From NCBI RefSeq assembly GCF_026410505.1, contig NZ_JAPMIU010000014.1, forward strand, positions 1 to 64,000: 64,000 bases of DNA, read 5' to 3'. The position numbers and the translations under genes are program-made. This stretch comes from Frateuria hangzhouensis. GTDB lineage: Bacteria; Pseudomonadota; Gammaproteobacteria; Xanthomonadales; Rhodanobacteraceae. The notes under the pieces were generated by a model. The model searched no databases. It had not been told where the DNA came from and worked only from the letters and a program-made list of their open reading frames with translations. This document shows, piece after piece, positions 21,040 through 29,333 of this stretch (positions are counted from its first letter, which is position 1; each line of letters opens with the position of its first letter).

Positions 21040-22515
21040 ATGGGCAACGAGGACATCACCGACGGCCTTTTGAACGATGGCGTCTCATCTTATCCAGCCA
21101 GCGCTAGCGATATGTTGTTCTACCGGGATGCCAGTGCCTCGCTATCGCGCTTCAAGGCACCCACTTTCCTTCGATCGAATGATCCGCACACACGCCTTTT
21201 TGTAGCGGCCTTCGACGGCACCGGCAATGACAAGTTCAAAGATCCGCTGCACGCCACCAATGTTGCCAAAATCGATGGCCAGATCGTTGACCTGCTTGAT
21301 AATGGCCAGCAAAACATTAGCGTCGGCTACGTACCTGGTCCCGGCACGGAGGATCATGCGATCAGGCGTGTCTTTGATGGCGCCATCGGCTTTACCCATG
21401 GCGCGCGCGTCGAAGCGATGTATGCCCAATTCTTAGGTAAGGCCGCAGAATGGCTCCGCGAGGATCCGAATGCCAAGATCAGTCTTGCCGATATTGGCTT
21501 CAGCCGAGGAGCGGAAGAAGCGGCGAGCTTCGCCCGATTGGTCCACGAACGCGGCATCCAGGATCCGCTTGGCGCGATTTACAGCTACGACTCCCACGGC
21601 AACATCACCCACGTTGAGTACACCAAGCCTCCCCTGGTCGAACCCGGCAAGGTAGCCCAGGCCGTCGGGCTGTTCGACCCGGTAGGCACCGGCGCGCCGG
21701 TGAAAGACTACGACCGGCGGCTACCGCCGTCGGTGATCTCCGGCGTGCAGATCTTCGCCAAGGACGAGCACCGCGGGTTGTTCAAGTCCGATCACATCAT
21801 CGATCCAGGCCTGACGCCGGACGGCCGCTTCTTGGGCGTGCTGGTGCCAGGCGCGCATTCGGACGTGGGTGGCGGTTACCTGCGCAACGGCCTGAGCATC
21901 CGCAGCGGCAACCTGATGGTTGATTACCTCAACGCACTGAGCGACCGCCCGTTCCTGGAAAAATCGCCCGAGCCGACCGACCCCCGCCTCAACGTGGTGC
22001 ACCGGTCCACCGAGGGCTTGTTTCTCTACCGGGTGTGGAACAAGGTCGACCGGCTGGAGCCGGGCGGCTATAACACGCTGGAGGCACCGACACACCATCA
22101 CCACGGCTACCGCGTGGTCGGCGATCCCTACAACGCCCTGCCGCGCGACGAGGCGTTGATCCAGCAATTCGAATTCCAGCCGGTCGCCATCGGGCCGGTC
22201 CCGGAAGACGCTCGCGAAACGGGCCGACAGCCGACAACGGCCGATCAGGACGCCACGCAGCCGGCCCTGGCCGGCGACGTCAGCGGCAACTCGGTCGATG
22301 CCATGGTCGAGCGGCTATACCAGGCCGCCCTCAAGCGCGACGATAGCGCCATGGATGCCGTGGCGGGCGATTACCTGCGGTCGCCGCAAGGCGGCAACTG
22401 GTGGCGCGAGATCCAGCAGTACAGCCAGGCAACGGCGATGCCTTCGCTGGAACCCGTGCTTGCCGGCCAGGGCCCGATGCAGGAGGCTTCCGCGGCGGTG
22501 GCCATGCAGCGGTGA
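21040..22515 (+). CDS. DUF2235-family alpha/beta hydrolase, Tle1-like phospholipase effector candidate
   Basis: A 491-residue protein without a signal peptide. The DUF2235 fold is marked by RLFVAAFDGTGND near residue 50, VGYVPGPGTED, and nucleophile elbow GFSRG with Ser155 (IGFSRGAEEAASFARL). Later come VPGAHSDVGGGY and LFDPVGTGAP, the usual Asp/His-bearing blocks. Tle1 members are phospholipases delivered by type VI secretion; in Xanthomonadales, type IV delivery is also known for such lipases. No secretion gene is in the window. The first ~600 nt are AT-richer than the rest (bases 21661-21720 have 44/60 G+C). RBS-like GGAACTGGAG before ATG. Confidence 0.75.
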   Translation: MGNEDITDGLLNDGVSSYPASASDMLFYRDASASLSRFKAPTFLRSNDPHTRLFVAAFDGTGNDKFKDPLHATNVAKIDGQIVDLLDNGQQNISVGYVPGPGTEDHAIRRVFDGAIGFTHGARVEAMYAQFLGKAAEWLREDPNAKISLADIGFSRGAEEAASFARLVHERGIQDPLGAIYSYDSHGNITHVEYTKPPLVEPGKVAQAVGLFDPVGTGAPVKDYDRRLPPSVISGVQIFAKDEHRGLFKSDHIIDPGLTPDGRFLGVLVPGAHSDVGGGYLRNGLSIRSGNLMVDYLNALSDRPFLEKSPEPTDPRLNVVHRSTEGLFLYRVWNKVDRLEPGGYNTLEAPTHHHHGYRVVGDPYNALPRDEALIQQFEFQPVAIGPVPEDARETGRQPTTADQDATQPALAGDVSGNSVDAMVERLYQAALKRDDSAMDAVAGDYLRSPQGGNWWREIQQYSQATAMPSLEPVLAGQGPMQEASAAVAMQR

Positions 22516-22541
22516 CGGAAACACAGGCGAGAGAGAAGCCC

Positions 22542-23114
22542 ATGGACGGCGGTCACATCGACGAAGTGAAGCAAATGCTGGTCAAGCTCGCGGTCATCGC
22601 CGAGCAGCTTGACGCGCGCAGCCGGGGCGTCCTGCAGCGCATCGAAACCAATGCAACGGCGCTCGACCGCAGCGCGCAGCGCTGGACCGACGGCGCTGAC
22701 GCCTTCTCGCGCAAAGTGCTGGAAGCCATCGGTTCGCAGGCGCGCGAAAGCATCGCGTCCGCGACGCGGCAGGCACTGGGTCCAGCAGACACGCAACTGC
22801 GCCAGAGCGCGGACGCGGCGAAATGGGCGGCCAACGCCCTGGCCGAGCAGCGCAAGCTGCTCACGCGCGCCCAGGGCTCGCTGCTGCGCAACGGCCTGCT
22901 CGCCTTGCTGGCAGGCACGGTGCTGGCCGTGGCAGGCAGCGGCTGGATCACCTGGCACAACATGCACCGCGCCGCGCTGGGGGATGACGTGCTGCAGGCG
23001 GTGCGCTCCGGCGCGCTCGTGCGCTGCCCGGACAGCCCGTCCCTGTGTGTCAGGATCGGCGCCCAGCCTCGTCGCAGTGGCGATCGCGGCCAGTACCTGG
23101 TGGTGCAGCCGTAA
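22542..23114 (+). CDS. Coiled-coil membrane protein of the DUF2235 module
   Basis: A 190-residue protein not recognised by function. Residues ~1-105 are helical and coiled-coil-like (regular Leu/Ala/Ile spacing, no Pro). One transmembrane helix (about 108-130, LLALLAGTVLAVAGSGW) is followed by a short C-terminal domain with two cysteines (VRCPDSPSLCVRIG). GTG at 22512 overlaps the hydrolase stop (GTGA) and would add ten residues. ATG at 22542 has a GAGAGAAG site and is preferred. Operon position suggests a partner or anchor of the hydrolase. Similar proteins are sometimes labelled 'relaxation protein'; that name has no support here. Confidence 0.65.
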   Translation: MDGGHIDEVKQMLVKLAVIAEQLDARSRGVLQRIETNATALDRSAQRWTDGADAFSRKVLEAIGSQARESIASATRQALGPADTQLRQSADAAKWAANALAEQRKLLTRAQGSLLRNGLLALLAGTVLAVAGSGWITWHNMHRAALGDDVLQAVRSGALVRCPDSPSLCVRIGAQPRRSGDRGQYLVVQP

Positions 23115-23121
23115 GCGCCCC

Positions 23122-23694
23122 CTAGTCCGGTAGGATGCCGAACCCGCGCAGCAGTCGCGCGGTCTCGAACAGCGGCAGTCCCATCACGCCGGAATAGCTG
23201 CCCTCCAGGCGCTCGACCAGCACCGCGCCGCGTCCCTGGATTGCATAGGCGCCAGCCTTGCCGAACGGCTCGCCCGTGGCGACATAGGCGGCGATCGTCG
23301 CCTCGTCCAGGGCGGCGAAGCGCACGCTGGAGAGGCAAAGCTCGTGGCGTGCCTGCCCCGCGCTCACGCCCCACACCGCCGACACGACCGCGTGCGTACG
23401 ACCCGCAAGCCGCCGCAGCATGTCCGCGGCCTGCCGTGCGTCCGCCGGCTTGCCGAACACCTCGCCGTCCAGTACCACTTCGGTGTCCGAGCCGAGCACG
23501 ATCGCAGCGGAGACATCCGCCAGCCCGGCCAGTCCCGCCTGCGCTTTGTCGCGCGCGACACGGCTGACGTAATCCTCGGGCGACTCGCCCGCTTCGCGCA
23601 CTTCGGGCACGTCCACGTCCAGCGCTTCATAGGACACGCCGAGTTGCCGCAACAGTTCGCGGCGACGGGGAGACTGGGAGGCGAGATAGAGCAT
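23122..23694 (-). CDS. maf: Maf-family nucleotide pyrophosphatase
   Basis: A 190-residue protein with the Maf signature [14 protein letters not shown] at the N-terminus. [18 protein letters not shown] (catalytic Asp, Lys), RTHAVVSAV, and [30 protein letters not shown] complete the fold. The family removes non-canonical nucleotides; the YhdE subgroup prefers dTTP/UTP. Start at [10 protein letters not shown]; the 22-codon extension is not conserved. Convergent with the DUF2235 module (8-nt gap). Confidence 0.93.
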   Translation of the reverse strand: MLYLASQSPRRRELLRQLGVSYEALDVDVPEVREAGESPEDYVSRVARDKAQAGLAGLADVSAAIVLGSDTEVVLDGEVFGKPADARQAADMLRRLAGRTHAVVSAVWGVSAGQARHELCLSSVRFAALDEATIAAYVATGEPFGKAGAYAIQGRGAVLVERLEGSYSGVMGLPLFETARLLRGFGILPD

Positions 23695-23772
23695 GGCGGA
23701 CCGGTCGGCCAAGGGAGTCAGGATCAAGGGCCGGGAGTGCGCCTCGACGCAACCGGCCATAAAGACGTGCCG

Positions 23773-24222
23773 CTAGAGCGTGAGCGCGTACTCGCAGAAC
23801 TGGCGGTCGCGCTGCCAGCCCAGCGCTTCGTAGAGCGCCTGCGCCGGCCCGTTATCCAGCGCGGTAGACAGCGACAGGCTGGCCGCGCCGAGCGCGCGGG
23901 CATGCGCGGCCGCCTCGCGCAACAGCGCCCCGGCCACACCCTGCCGCCGCGCCGAAGGCGCCACGAACAGGTCGTTGAGCAGGTAACTGCGCACCATCCG
24001 CACCGACGAGAACACCGGGTAGAGCTGGGTAAAGCCCAGCCCGGCGCCCTGCCCGTCCAGCGCAAGCAGGATCACCGACTGGTGGTGCGCGAAGCGCGCC
24101 GCCAGGAAGCCGCGGGCGCCCTCCGCATCGGCGCGCTGGCCATAGAACTGCCGATAGCCGTCGAACAGCGGCACCAGCACATCGAGGTCGTGGACGGTGG
24201 CTTGGCGGACATGGACGGGCAT
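23773..24222 (-). CDS. GNAT-family N-acetyltransferase
   Basis: A 149-residue GCN5-related acetyltransferase. Motif A (LNDLFVAPSARRQGVAGALL, the R/Q-x-x-G-x-G/A acetyl-CoA loop) and motif B (ALYEALGWQRD) are clear. The substrate cannot be assigned; similar proteins include polyamine/amino-acid-like acetyltransferases. ATG at 24222 chosen for MPVHVRQATVHDLD, the usual start of the fold. Same strand as maf, 78 nt upstream. Confidence 0.85.
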   Translation of the reverse strand: MPVHVRQATVHDLDVLVPLFDGYRQFYGQRADAEGARGFLAARFAHHQSVILLALDGQGAGLGFTQLYPVFSSVRMVRSYLLNDLFVAPSARRQGVAGALLREAAAHARALGAASLSLSTALDNGPAQALYEALGWQRDRQFCEYALTL

Positions 24223-24382
24223 GGCGACTCCGGCAAAGGGAATGCGCCGAACGTAGCGATCCGCCGGCATCCGCACAAGCCTGCCGCCGCCAAACATGAC
24301 GAGCCGCCTTCACGGCCGCTAGAGCGCGCCTTTCCGGTCCGGCGGCTAGCGTTCGGGCTCCACGCCTGCAACGGAGCCGTTC

Positions 24383-24937
24383 ATGAAGCTGCCATCAGTC
24401 CCGACCCCCGCCGCTCGCCGCCTGCTGCTCGGCCTTGGGCTCGCATGCGCTGCAATGGCCCCGCCGTCGCCCGCCGCGGAGACGCCAAGCACGTCGCACA
24501 CGCTGAACAAGCAGGAACAGGCCTTCGTCGCCAAGGCCACCGCCGACAATTCGATGCAGATCACCCTGGCCAAGGTCGCGCTGGACCGCTCCGCCAGCGC
24601 TCAGGTTCGCGCGTTGGCGCAACAGGTCATCGACGACCACGAGGCCTTGAACCGCAAGTTCACGGATTTCTCGGTCGCCCAGAAGGCCCGTGGCCAGGCC
24701 CACGGCACGCCGCCGGAAGATGTCACCGAGGACACCCTGCAACTGCAGCGGTTACAGGGCGAGGCGCTGGACCAGGCCTTCGCGGGCATGATGGTCAAGG
24801 AGCACCAGAAGATCATCCCGCTGTATGAACAGGCGGCCAGGGACGCCCACGATCCGGAGTTGCGCGGGATCGCGCGCGACGGACTGCCCATGCTCAGGGA
24901 CCACCTGCAGGTTGCGCAGGCGATCACGGCCAAGTGA
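24383..24937 (+). CDS. DUF4142-domain periplasmic protein
   Basis: A 184-residue exported protein: signal peptide (about 1-31, AAMAPPSPAAE), then the ferritin-like helical DUF4142 domain (NKQEQAFVAKATADNSMQI...SAQVRALAQQVIDDHEALN...VKEHQKIIPLYEQAA). Members are predicted four-helix bundles of unknown role, often stress-linked. RBS ACGGAG before ATG 24383. No operon partner. Confidence 0.88.
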   Translation: MKLPSVPTPAARRLLLGLGLACAAMAPPSPAAETPSTSHTLNKQEQAFVAKATADNSMQITLAKVALDRSASAQVRALAQQVIDDHEALNRKFTDFSVAQKARGQAHGTPPEDVTEDTLQLQRLQGEALDQAFAGMMVKEHQKIIPLYEQAARDAHDPELRGIARDGLPMLRDHLQVAQAITAK

Positions 24938-25352
24938 GGCGTTCGCCTCGCGGGGATCAGTTATCGACGGCTCCGGCCGGACTGTTGCCGCGGACATGCG
25001 GTCCGTAAGGGAACCTCGAACAACTCCCTCTCGCGCGACGCTTTTGTAGGAGCCCACTTGTGGGCGATGCCCTTACGCCTGATTGCACCGGCAGAAGCAT
25101 CGCCCACAAGTGGGCTCCCACAGTGGGCGTCGGAAGCTTTCGTTTTTCGAGGGTTTCCGTAAAGAGCGCGCCCGTGCGCGTCCGGTCCCGTCCGGATGCC
25201 CCTACGGTCGCGCGCGTCCAGCCGCCGCCGGTCGTTGCAGGTGTCTTCGGGCGGGTGTGGCTTTCCGCTCGCCCGATAGCCCGCAAGTGGGCTCTACAGG
25301 TGCTCGGCACGGTGATCGGTCGGCGGACGGTGAGGCGGCGGCGATGCCGGGC
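24938..25352. other. Intergenic region occupied by a large palindromic element
   Basis: No gene seen. The 25008-25163 imperfect palindrome dominates. A further half arm (GCCCGCAAGTGGGCTCTAC) lies near 25280-25300. Confidence 0.6.
25008..25163. repeat. Composite ~155-bp imperfect palindrome with nested REPIN
   Basis: Ends GGGAACCTCGAA and TTCGAGGGTTTCC are inverted. Nested inside are GTAGGAGCCCACTTGTGGGC (25046-) and its inverse ending at 25121, separated by CCTTACGCCTGATTGCACC. The core, including that spacer, recurs at 49521-49600, and the outer parts recur at 9950-10050. Confidence 0.75.
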
Positions 25353-26954
25353 TCAGTCGGGACCGGCCAATACGAAGGCTGCCGCCCTCTCGCCGATCAT
25401 GGCCGAGGGCGCCTCGGTGTTTCCGCTCACGAGCGTGGGCATGATCGAAGCGTCGGCCACGCGCAGGCCCTGTACGCCGCGCACGCGCAACTGCGGGTCG
25501 ACCACGGCACGCGCATCGGCACCCATGCGGCAGGTGCCGACCGGGTGATAGATGGTGTCGGCGTGCGCGCGGATCAGCGCGCGCAAACCCTCGTCGTCCT
25601 CCGCGCCGTTGCCGTGCAACGGCCGCCCGCGGTAGGGGGCCCATACCGGTGCGGCGAGGATGCGGCGCACGATGCGCGCGCCCTCGAGCAGCAGCTCCCG
25701 ATCCTGCGGCGCGGCGAGGAAGTGCGGATCGATCAACGGCGCGCGGGCGATGTCGGCCGCGGCCAGGCGCACGCGGCCGCGGCTTTGCGGGCGCAACACG
25801 CAGACGTGCAGCGCGATGCCGGTGGACAGGTGCATGCGGCGGTTGTGGTCATCGACCATGCCGACGCAGAAATGCAGTTGCAGGTCCGGCCGGTCCAGCG
25901 CCGGATCGCTCTTGATGAAACCGCCGGCCTCGGCGGCGTTGCTGGTCAGCAGGCCTTCGCCGCGCGCGCGGAACGCGCCGATGCTGCCGGCCACGCGCGC
26001 CACCGCCACCGGATGCAGGCCAAGCAGGCCCGCGGCGCGCATCCGTACGTTGGCGGCGTAGTCGATGTGGTCCTGCAGGTGCTCGCCCACGTCCGGCGCG
26101 TCATGCACCACCGGGATGCCTAGTTCGCGCAAGTGCGCCGCCGGGCCAACGCCCGAGAGCATCAGCAACTGCGGCGAGCCGATCGCGCCGGCGCACAGGA
26201 TCACCTCGCGCCGCGCCTGCAGCTGCCGCCCACCGATGATGACGCCGCACGCACGCTTCCCCTCGAACAGGATGCGCCGCACCGGCTGCCCGGCCAGCAC
26301 GCGCAGGTTGGGCCGGGCCCCGCCATCGCCGAGGTAGGCGCTTCCGGCATCGACCCGGTGACCGTCGCGCTGGAACACCTGGTACAGGCCCACGCCCTCT
26401 TGGCGAGGGCCGTTGAAGTCGTCGTTGGGCCGATAGCCGCACTGCACCGCCGCATCGACGAAGACGCGGCTGAGCGGACTGGGCGAGCGCAGGTCGCTCA
26501 CCGGCAGCGGCCCGCCGACCCCGTGCCAGTCGTCGGCCCCGCGCTGGTTGTCTTCGATGCGGCGGAACAGCGGCAACACCTCGCGCCAACTCCAGCCCGC
26601 GCAACCGAGCGCTGCCCAGCCGTCGTAATCCTGGGGCTGGCCGCGGGTACAGATCATCGCGTTGATCAGGCTGCTGCCACCCACGCCGCGGCCGCGGGGC
26701 ACGTAGCCGCGACGGCCATCCAGTTGCTCTTGCGGTACGGTCTGGTAGGCGTAGTTGTGACGGTTGCGGAACGGCACCAGCGCGGCGATGCCCAGCGGCA
26801 CCCGGCTGAGCCAGGAGGGCGTGGCCGGCCCCGTTTCCACGAGGCACACTGACGGCCGCTCCGGCGCATCGGCCAGCCGCGCCGCCACCGCGCAGCCGGC
26901 CGGGCCGGCACCGATCACGATGTAATCGGCCGCTTCCGCGTCGGCCAAGCTCAA
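25353..26954 (-). CDS. GMC-family FAD-dependent oxidoreductase
   Basis: A 533-residue flavoprotein (choline dehydrogenase/alcohol oxidase family). It has the N-terminal ADP-binding motif [15 protein letters not shown] signature 1 ([14 protein letters not shown]), signature 2 ([16 protein letters not shown]) and the C-terminal active-site HPVGTCRMG plus [14 protein letters not shown]. Substrate is an unknown alcohol. Start codon is TTG at 26954, overlapping the TGA of the AsmA-like frame (TTGA), so translation is probably coupled. Betaine-transport genes are far away, so choline oxidation is not supported. Confidence 0.9.
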   Translation of the reverse strand: MSLADAEAADYIVIGAGPAGCAVAARLADAPERPSVCLVETGPATPSWLSRVPLGIAALVPFRNRHNYAYQTVPQEQLDGRRGYVPRGRGVGGSSLINAMICTRGQPQDYDGWAALGCAGWSWREVLPLFRRIEDNQRGADDWHGVGGPLPVSDLRSPSPLSRVFVDAAVQCGYRPNDDFNGPRQEGVGLYQVFQRDGHRVDAGSAYLGDGGARPNLRVLAGQPVRRILFEGKRACGVIIGGRQLQARREVILCAGAIGSPQLLMLSGVGPAAHLRELGIPVVHDAPDVGEHLQDHIDYAANVRMRAAGLLGLHPVAVARVAGSIGAFRARGEGLLTSNAAEAGGFIKSDPALDRPDLQLHFCVGMVDDHNRRMHLSTGIALHVCVLRPQSRGRVRLAAADIARAPLIDPHFLAAPQDRELLLEGARIVRRILAAPVWAPYRGRPLHGNGAEDDEGLRALIRAHADTIYHPVGTCRMGADARAVVDPQLRVRGVQGLRVADASIMPTLVSGNTEAPSAMIGERAAAFVLAGPD

Positions 26955-27298
26955 TGCCCCGGATTGAGCGCGTTCTGCAGCAGGTTGTTGAGCACGTCCT
27001 CTTTCTTCTTGCTGGGCGGCTCGCGCGTCGCCGGCTTGGCGCTGTCGCCGTGGCTGCCGGCTTCCAGCAATCCGGCGGCGGCACGCGGGTCGAGCTTGAA
27101 GCTGGGCGCGCTGGCGGTGCCGCCCACATGCACGCCCACGCCGTTGGTACTCATGCCCTTGAGCAGGCCGCCGAGGGCGCTGCCGGCCTTGGAACCACCC
27201 AGCAGGCCAGCCAGCCCCTGCCCGGCCTGGCCGGCCCCGGTGATGCCCTTGTCCAGCTTGACCAGCATGCGGAAATCGAGCCCGCCGTCGGCAGCCAT
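26951..27298 (-). CDS. AsmA-family protein, C-terminal part (after in-frame stop)
   Basis: A 115-residue frame starting MAADGGLDFRMLVKLDKG, which reads as the C-terminal end of AsmA proteins (the 'LDFRM..KL' block and a Gly-rich tail). It lies in the same frame as the larger upstream part: GGC TAG GGC CGC ATG joins them, so a single amber codon at 27305-27307 separates them. The ATG is seven nt past the stop and an AGGG lies just before it, so reinitiation is conceivable. Alone it has no signal peptide. Probably one gene broken by a nonsense change or sequencing error. Confidence 0.6.
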   Translation of the reverse strand: MAADGGLDFRMLVKLDKGITGAGQAGQGLAGLLGGSKAGSALGGLLKGMSTNGVGVHVGGTASAPSFKLDPRAAAGLLEAGSHGDSAKPATREPPSKKKEDVLNNLLQNALNPGH

Positions 27299-27304
27299 GC
27301 GGCC

Positions 27305-28642
27305 CTAGCCGGTGAAACTGCCCAGCTGCGCGATCTGCGCGCGGGCCGGGTCGGCGTCGATCCCCTTGGGCGAGATGGTGAGCGTGGCCTCGGCGTGGCG
27401 GATCACGGTGTCCTTCGGCGCGCTGATGCCGACCAGCGCCAGCGCGCCACCGAGCTTGGCGCCCAGGCTGTAGCCGGCCAGCCGCGTGTCGTCCAGCGCG
27501 ACCGGGCCGTGGATGACCAGGGCATCGAGCGGGCCGCGCACGGTGAGATCCATGCTGGCGGTACCGCCGGCCAGCCGCGAGTCCTTCGGCAGGATCACCC
27601 CGAACACCGGCAGCAGCGGCTGCAGGTCGTCGATCGGCTGCCGCTGGCCTTTCACGGTGAGGTCCAGCTTCATCACCGCCGGCCGGTTGTCGAAGCTGCC
27701 GCCGATGGCCAGCTCGGCCGCGCCGCTATGCAGCACGGTGCCGCTGATGCGGCCGGTGCCGGCGGCCAGCCGATAACTGGCGTTGTAGTCGATCTGCAAC
27801 GGCTGCGGGGAAGGTGCGCCGGAGGCGACCAGTTGCAGCTTGCGCGCCTCGATGCGGCCCTTCGAGGTCAGCACGCCCTTGGCCGAGACAATGCGCGTAT
27901 CCAGGTCGAGCACGCCGCCGACGCCACTGTCGCGCGCCATCAGCCCGGCGCCGACCAGGTCCAGGTCATGCATCGCCAGTTGCGCGTCGACCGGCGTCAG
28001 CACGGCGTTGCCCGCCTTCCACGGACCAAGCTTGCCCTCGAGCGCCAGCGTGCCGCCGCCGGCGATGTCGGCGGCAAGCTGGAACGGGAACGCCGTCTGC
28101 GTGCCGACATGGTCCGCGCTCAGCCGCACGTGGCTGTAGACCTTGCGGTCGCCGGCCATGCGCGTCAGTTCGATGCGTCCGTCCTCGATGCGCAACCGCT
28201 CGACCGTGAGCCCGGACGGCGCCGCGGCCGCCTCTTCCGGTGCCGGCGCCGGCCCGCCACCAAGCCCGGCAAAGTTCCACTCGCCCTTGCGGTTCTGCAG
28301 CAGGCGCACCACGGGCTGTTCGAGCGTCAGCGAGGTGACGTGCAGTTCGCGGTGGACCAGCAGCGGCCACAGTTGCACGCCCAGTTCCAGCGACCGGGCG
28401 CTGACGAAGGGCTGTTCGCCGAAGGCCGGGTCGTCGCCGATGCGGATCTGCTCCGCCTCCAGCGAGCCGGACCACAGCGCCATGTGGAGCTTGCCGATGC
28501 TCACCTGGCGCCCGACCGCCTTGCCCAGCGAGGCCTGGATCTGCGGACGGAAGTGGTTGACGTCCACCAGCAGCAAGGCCGCGGCGGCGAGTGCCACCAA
28601 CGCCAACACGACGACGATCAATCCGATCCACAGGCGCTTCAT
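27305..28642 (-). CDS. AsmA-family protein, N-terminal part ending at an in-frame amber codon
   Basis: A 445-residue product. One N-terminal membrane anchor (residues ~4-26), the AsmA start VDVNHFRPQIQASLGKAVGRQVSIGKL, and long repeat-like beta segments typical of bridge-type lipid-transfer/AsmA proteins; it stops at AQLGSFTG. Intact homologues continue into a conserved end that here lies after the TAG. The whole gene would be 563 codons (26951-28642). AsmA-like proteins affect outer-membrane lipid homeostasis. Downstream GMC oxidoreductase overlaps the end. Confidence 0.75.
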   Translation of the reverse strand: MKRLWIGLIVVVLALVALAAAALLLVDVNHFRPQIQASLGKAVGRQVSIGKLHMALWSGSLEAEQIRIGDDPAFGEQPFVSARSLELGVQLWPLLVHRELHVTSLTLEQPVVRLLQNRKGEWNFAGLGGGPAPAPEEAAAAPSGLTVERLRIEDGRIELTRMAGDRKVYSHVRLSADHVGTQTAFPFQLAADIAGGGTLALEGKLGPWKAGNAVLTPVDAQLAMHDLDLVGAGLMARDSGVGGVLDLDTRIVSAKGVLTSKGRIEARKLQLVASGAPSPQPLQIDYNASYRLAAGTGRISGTVLHSGAAELAIGGSFDNRPAVMKLDLTVKGQRQPIDDLQPLLPVFGVILPKDSRLAGGTASMDLTVRGPLDALVIHGPVALDDTRLAGYSLGAKLGGALALVGISAPKDTVIRHAEATLTISPKGIDADPARAQIAQLGSFTG

Positions 28643-28781
28643 GGCTCATCTCCCCCGGCAAGAATCCCGATACTAACCAAACACCCACGCCGGTTCCGAC
28701 CTTCCGGCATCGCGGGCGTGACGTGGTTCCCGGGCCCGGTACGGTTGAACCTGCCGCTGAGCGAACCCATTTCGATGCTCC

Positions 28782-28940
28782 ATGGGTTGTCTTCCGGTTC
28801 CGCTGTTCTTCCTGCTCGGCTTCGGCATCGGTTACGCCCTGAACGGCACGACGGGTGCGCTTTGGGGTGCGGGTATCGGCCTGGCGCTGGGGCTGGCCGG
28901 CATGGGCTGGTTGATCCGCCTGATGCGTAGCCGCCGCTGA
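28782..28940 (+). CDS. Small membrane protein (52 residues)
   Basis: A short frame: MGCLPVPLFFLLGFGIG..., with two hydrophobic segments separated by a Gly/Thr turn (NGTTGALWG) and an Arg-rich end (LIRLMRSRR). The composition is clearly protein-like and membrane-like. No strong ribosome site. It precedes another small membrane protein on the same strand by 75 nt. Not recognised; a glycine-zipper-like hairpin is the only visible feature. Confidence 0.5.
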   Translation: MGCLPVPLFFLLGFGIGYALNGTTGALWGAGIGLALGLAGMGWLIRLMRSRR

Positions 28941-29015
28941 ACCGGCAGAACCTGCGCGCTGGCGTTTCAGTACGGCGCATAGTCGAATGACAAGCCGTCG
29001 CGACCGGAGTTTCGG

Positions 29016-29333
29016 GTGCTCAAAGACATAGACCGCCTCAACCGACGGCTCGATCGCTTCGAGCGCCGGCTGCCGCGCTGGGTCCGCCTGCCGCTGCGGT
29101 GGCTGCGTGCGCCTTCGTCGCGCTGGGTACGCATTCCGGTGGGCGTGCTGTTGATCGTGGCCGGGCTGTTCAGCTTCCTGCCGCTGCTGGGCTTGTGGAT
29201 GTTGCCGCTGGGCCTGGTGCTGCTCGCCCAGGATCTGCCCTTCCTGCGCCGCCCCACGCGCTGGGCGCTGAGCCAGCTGGAGCGGCGCTGGCTGCGCTGG
29301 AGGCGCCGACGGCGCAAGGAGGCCGGGAGATGA
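29016..29333 (+). CDS. Small polytopic membrane protein (PGPGW-like)
   Basis: A 105-residue protein with an amphipathic basic N-terminus (LNRRLDRFERRLPRWVRLP). A hydrophobic hairpin follows (about residues 40-71, IPVGVLLIVAGLFSFLPLLG then MLPLGLVLLAQDLPFL), then a strongly basic end. It resembles small inner-membrane proteins of the PGPGW/tellurite-export-like type. GTG start at 29016 behind CCGGAG. ATGA overlap with the next gene shows coupling. Confidence 0.7.
   Translation: MLKDIDRLNRRLDRFERRLPRWVRLPLRWLRAPSSRWVRIPVGVLLIVAGLFSFLPLLGLWMLPLGLVLLAQDLPFLRRPTRWALSQLERRWLRWRRRRRKEAGR

Noticed and set aside
27290-27320. Frameshift as the cause of the split AsmA gene
   Set aside because: Both parts are in the same phase; only a TAG codon separates them, so no insertion or deletion is needed.
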